A stretch of 64,000 bases of DNA from contig JAFFJZ010000017.1 in assembly GCA_018340375.1 (NCBI GenBank), positions 3,586,001 through 3,650,000 of the forward strand, given 5' to 3'. Below the pieces are notes generated by a model. The model searched no databases. It was not told the origin of the DNA and saw only the letters and a list, made by a program, of their open reading frames with translations. Source of the stretch: Gonatopus flavifemur. Taxonomy: Eukaryota; Arthropoda; Insecta; Hymenoptera; Dryinidae. The position numbers were made by a program, and so were the translations under genes. Shown in pieces: positions 59,984-64,000 of the stretch (position 1 is the first letter of the stretch; every line of letters begins with the position of its first letter).

Positions 59984-60267
59984 AATTGATTAAAAATTTG
60001 GAAGATATTTATCATATTTATCAATCGCATCATAAAGACTTGGATGTAACTGAAAAAGTTATTTCTCGTGCAGTTGAAACGAATATATTTATATTTCCAT
60101 GTGATGCACATAAAGAAGAAGTGCTATCATATATTGTGTATTATTATTTACACGTTAGAATGTCGGATCGATGCCATTATATAAATAATTTGGAAAAAGA
60201 AAACCAATACAAGAAAAAGGTTGCAAAATATTGTGTTACATGAACAAGAATTTTATAAATTATATTT

Positions 60268-60273
60268 AATAAA
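60268..60273 (+). promoter_or_regulatory. poly(A) signal of the P-element gene
   Basis: AATAAA lies 25 bp after the transposase stop codon (60241-60243), followed by T-rich sequence. Confidence 0.6.
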
Positions 60274-60555
60274 GTATATTTCCTCAAAAACCAGATTGTT
60301 TTCAATCACATTTAATGCTCTTTCCAGTGATTTTTCAGCATTTTTTTAAACGCGCATTTTGGAGTTGACCTTTATTGGAATTCACAATGTAATCACTTGA
60401 TTCCTCTCATTCTGGCATACATAACCTGGCACTGATCATTTGAAGATTTGAATTTACCGCCATGACACCGGACCACTTGCACGTAGAGCCCTCTAAAACT
60501 TTTTGATCATCATGTGAACACGCGGAAGCTCAAGTCGGAGGGGTCTGGTTATTTC

Positions 60556-60850
60556 TAAGTAATTTTTGACAATCTGTCCCTTATAAGTATCTATCGTGCC
60601 AATAGTTCATAGTAATATCAGAGTGCAGAAAACTTACTGCGCTCCCAATATATAAGTCAATTTCTCTATCGTCTCAAGTTTTGTGGATACCTACTTCTTA
60701 TTCGCAAAGCATTCATTTCAACAAAGTGGCTGGTTATTCCACTTTATACAGATTGTTGATTGGGAAAATACTATCATTCCATGTGACTTGATGACCGTTT
60801 GAGAAAGCATCGAAGGTGTACAAAAGTGGGGCTGATAATACATTCTTCCA
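60556..60850 (+). repeat. direct repeat unit B, last part
   Basis: Resumes unit B after the P-element: TAAGTAATTTTTGACAATC, TGCGCTCCCAATATATAAGT and TTTTGTGGATACCTACTTCT all match 50595-50720. Confidence 0.8.
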
Positions 60851-60859
60851 TAAAATTCA

Positions 60860-62100
60860 ATAACTTTGTACCTTTTTCATGCTGTGAGAAAAGAATAGAG
60901 CTGTTGAACATTGTTTTATTCATGTACTAATATTTTTGAATAATTTTCCACGAGCAACTGAATTACTGTCTGTGTTGAATAATTATCTGATCTGTCGCAT
61001 TAATCAAGTACTTGTTGGAGAAGTATTTCAGAATACAGTACTTTAGTTCAATAAAAATATTGTTTCATATTGAATACCTTTGACATCTGAAGAAAGAACT
61101 GTAAAAGATTTCTTACGTACGACTTCTGAAGTACGTCTTGAATACTGATTCTCAAAGCTATCCATTCAGACATCTTTGAGAAGTGGAATAATATTGCATA
61201 AGACTTCTAAAAAATGCCTTGCAGATAACTTTTAGACAATGCCAGGGTAAATCTTGAGCCATCTTGAGAACACTTTCAGAAATCTAAAAGATACCCTTAA
61301 GACATTTTTTCCTGTTCTTACAAAATTTCCTCGGATTTTTCCTCATTTTTTCCTGAAAACATGGGAAAATATATGAAAATTTCACAAATTGGGGGGAATT
61401 AACAGGGCAAACTCCTCTAAGAGTATTTTTTTTCTATCTGGGTAAATACTATCATTTCATTTCACTTCATCGTTTCATTTCATTTCATTTCATTGCTGGG
61501 TCAGGTGGATGGAAAATTTCCAAAGTTCATGCCTGTGGGATATAGACCCATGGATTCAGCATGTCTAGGAACGAAATATAAATCAGCAATCAAATTCACG
61601 GTTTCATAGTTATTCATGGTTTTTCCGTCTCCAACTACCAAATAACACAAAGGCCCGGTTGAGGACGATGAAAAGTTTCAATGCTACGTATGATATTGCT
61701 ATTAAAATCTTCTCATCATATTTCGTTTGCGAAAAACTCCGCATACTTCCATCATAGATTTTCAGAACATCGCAGAATATCGTATGTGCAATATTTCAAT
61801 TGAAAGATTCTCAGAATATTTGTAATGGAATATTGTATCCGCAATATCCATGGAATTTCGTAAAAATATTGTTCTGAGAATGTTCCCAGTGAAACATTGT
61901 GATATTCTGAAAATATTATTGAGACCTTGTGTGCTGTGTGGGTACAGTTACCACAGATTTTGGTAATAAATACCGTATGAAGTCAGTTTATTGTGAGAAT
62001 TGAAAATACTACCAAATTATTGTACAAACTACTGCAGTCACTTGTTGTTTGAACAGTGTATATACACTATAATTGATCAGTTATAATAAGTATGTGACTG
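60860..62100. repeat. dispersed-repeat remnants and a TTTCA tract
   Basis: A right end TTTTTTCTATCTGGG at about 61427-61441 resembles the CCCAGATAGAAAA family. A TTTCA simple repeat lies at about 61453-61492. ATTCTGAGAATATT-type words and a TGTGTGGG|TA end at 61700-61946 resemble 59171-59936. No gene. Confidence 0.45.
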
Positions 62101-62283
62101 CACTGTAAAAAGTCCGACTTAAAGTGGCTGCATCTTACTTGAAAATTTGACTGAAATTCAGTCTTTTCCATTGTGTCGGCATTTGTTTTCGGTACTTACT
62201 TTCAGTCAAAATAGGGCTAGTTTTGGCTGCATCTTAAAGTAAGCTGATATTCAGATTGAAAGTAAGTTTTACTTTTCACCGTG
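62101..62283. mobile_element. MITE, CACTGTAAAAAG end, TG duplication
   Basis: CACTGTAAAAAGTCCGAC and, reversed, CACGGTGAAAAGTAAAAC are flanked by TG (62099-62100, 62284-62285). GGCTGCATCTTA occurs in both arms. Confidence 0.7.
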
Positions 62284-64000
62284 TGGTATCCTTTACAGAA
62301 CACGACAGTTGTGAGTACTTGATTTCTTGTTTTGGTCACCGAATTTTTCTCATAGGAGTAGTTTTGTAAAATTGACTGGAATATTTTTTTCCGTGTACAA
62401 ATGTAATTTTATCAAACAAATTCTGTTGAAAATGTCTTGTAATTTTAGTATGCTGCTTTGTAAATTTACTATGCAATTCAATTCAACTTAGTTTGAAAAA
62501 ATTACACCGTGTTTGTTGCATATTTACAAAACATCTATCACATTTTTTTATGGTATTTCAATAGGAATGTTGTAATTTTATCGAACAAATTCTATTGAAA
62601 ATTTTTTGTAATTTCCTTATGCTGCGTTGTTAATTTCCTCTATGATTGAGATTAATTTTGTTCAAATGAATTACAATTTATTTGTTGCATGTTTACTAAA
62701 CATACATCCAAAGTTCGTTTAGTGAGATTCAAATACTAATATTGTAATTCCATGCGTGATGTATGTGTCGTTATTGTTACGAGGCTTGATCTAATTCATC
62801 TTACAGAAATGGCTGTGTCTCATGGGAACGTAATTGAAGACATTTAGTGATATTTGAGGGAGTACTTATACTGGAACCTAGTATACTGGAACGAAGTAGC
62901 TGATCCAAGTGATCCGGATCATTTTTCAACCAATCAAAACGCGTAAAAAGTGATCCTGATCACTGAGATCAGCTACTTCGGAAGGCTCCACTGTCCAAGA
63001 TGAATGACAGTATTTCCCTGAGAAATGGTTCGAGTAAAAGTTTCTTGTTTTTTCACAGGTAATCCGAATCCACAACAAAAAGTAACATGTTCCATTTAAA
63101 AAACCCAACTTTGGGTCAGAATGACTCATTTCCGGTTGGTACCGGAAGTTGGTAATGGAACCAATCGATAGAGCGTACCTGATTTAGGTATACAAACATA
63201 TCGAGTTTTTCTCTTCAGAGCATCCAGGGGGCTCATAAACCGCTGGTACGGGTGTTCTGTCACACCCTATATAATACACAGCGATAGCTATTGCAGGAAC
63301 TAAAAATGAAAAAAAAAAAGAAAATTGACAAAATGGTGCATTGTTGAAATAATGAAAGAAAATCAGTTTTTTAAATTTAAATTTGAACAGTGCACCATTT
63401 TGTCAATTTTTGAATTTCTTTCTTGTTACCTTCAACAAAAGAACTCAAAATCTAATTCAAATTTGTGAAAATACTGAAAATACCCATAATATTTGATGAC
63501 TTGATTTTAATTCTAGTTTCAATATGTTTTGGGAACTTGACAAAAAATTGTAATGAAACAAATTAATAACAATTTTCGGGAGTTTTGAATACTTGTTGTT
63601 GGGAACTCATCAACGGTTCAGTAAAATTACAATCCGCGTTTAAAATATCTCAATTTTTAGTGAAATTACAATGCAGCATGTACTTTCCAAGTCAAAATTG
63701 TGAAAATACTAAAAATATTCGTAAATTTGTAATCACTTCATTGTAATTAGAGCTTCATTTTTTTTTTGTAAATTTACAGAAAATTGGAGTAAAACAAATT
63801 ACAAACAATTTTTGTAAATTTCAAAAACTTATAGTTGAAAACTGATCAACGTCTCAGTAAAATTACAATACACGTAGCATTATTACATAAATATTGTAAA
63901 ATTACGACTCATCTTAGTAGGTTTCTGAACATGTTTTGGTATAATACTCGAATACATTTTGTATTGGCAACACACTGATTGGGAATTTTACTCATATTTT
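62284..64000. repeat. AT-rich dispersed repeats with two small hairpins
   Basis: 62400-62760 repeats the TGTAATTTTATCAAAC family of 33620-33982. 63430-63960 has related words (AAATTACAATNCANG, AACAATTTTYGGGAG). Hairpins: about 62894-62981 (GAAGTAGCTGATC facing GATCAGCTACTTC) and 63324-63402 (TTGACAAAATGGTGCA facing its complement). No gene. Confidence 0.5.

Larger units (their letters stand above)
54073..60243 (+). pseudogene. P-element/THAP9-like transposase gene, 7 exons, inactivated
   Basis: Exons inferred from GT/AG sites and frame: 54073-54303, 54442-55529, 55642-56215, 56344-56490, 56958-57197, 57303-57515, and 58215-58712 joined to 59986-60243; about 1,080 codons. Exon 1 is the THAP C2CH DNA-binding domain (MKCVALGCTSGY, HFFRVPKD, CFCRKHF). 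Exon 2 has a Lys/Arg-rich coiled coil, then SEDWILLCLLIHMRSPKAYDF. Exon 3 has LLVDEMATR and GVVSDGAAPNRKFW, the likely first two catalytic Asp of the RNase-H fold. Exon 6 has RQTAEGLAVTLRS, a candidate for the catalytic Glu. Exon 7 has RFFGCVHQASGANDHP. Damage: TAA at 55357-55359 in exon 2, and a palindromic insertion in exon 7. Removing that insertion with one AA copy restores the frame. The enzyme would cut and paste this element; this copy cannot encode it in full. Confidence 0.93.
53762..60547 (+). mobile_element. P-superfamily DNA transposon, complete ends, 6.8 kb
   Basis: Terminal repeats CAGACCCCTCCGACT and AGTCGGAGGGGTCTG (15 bp, perfect) are flanked by the 8-bp GTTATTTC at 53754-53761 and 60548-60555. 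Eight-base duplication and a THAP-type transposase define the P superfamily. It sits in direct repeat unit B; unit A shows a similar unoccupied target (GTTATATTTAAG). Three other elements lie within: 56546-56908 in intron 4, 58713-59983 in exon 7, and 59171-59936 inside that. Confidence 0.93.

Overview
The window looks like repeat-dense, AT-rich nuclear DNA from an animal, most probably an insect. The evidence is a multi-intron P-element with a THAP domain, a mariner, two kinds of APE-endonuclease non-LTR retrotransposon, and dozens of palindromic non-autonomous transposons. I found no recognisable host gene, no rRNA, no intact tRNA and no CRISPR array. The species cannot be named from the sequence alone.

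Layout. 1-2040: 5' half of a nearly intact CFDP2-like non-LTR retrotransposon on the minus strand, running off the left edge. 2348-3027: three small hairpin elements. 3463-8005: a 5'-truncated jockey-like retrotransposon cut by a 1.2-kb TA-target transposon and a hAT-type MITE; removing each with one target copy restores the reading frame. 8745-9654: an internally deleted mariner. 10.5-36.7 kb: almost nothing but inverted-repeat (foldback) elements and MITEs, plus a stray CFDP2-like fragment and three degenerate tRNA-like heads. 36716-41393: a 4.7-kb foldback-type element built of ~65-bp subrepeats, with two nested insertions. 41774-46034: a direct duplication whose two copies carry different insertions, so each copy supplies the empty site of the other. 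47-50.3 kb: two CCCGAAG palindromes and a 1.85-kb hairpin with ~760-bp arms. 51129-53722: a long-inverted-repeat transposon carrying a Cys-rich ORF. 53762-60547: a P-superfamily element with 15-bp terminal repeats, an 8-bp target duplication and a 7-exon transposase gene, broken by one nonsense codon and by a palindromic insertion in its last exon that itself contains another insertion. 60.5-64 kb: AT-rich repeats and small MITEs.

How it fits together. The window is a layered record of insertions. At about ten places the pre-insertion sequence can be recovered, from reading frame or from a duplicate copy. Reading those boundaries shows two groups of palindromic elements: one with CCC...GGG ends flanked mostly by A/T-only dinucleotide duplications (AA, TA, TT, AT), and one with CAC...GTG ends flanked by pyrimidine-purine dinucleotides (TA, TG, CA). 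Many unrelated interiors share these ends. This regularity, the P-element and the gene-bearing long-inverted-repeat element are the most interesting content.
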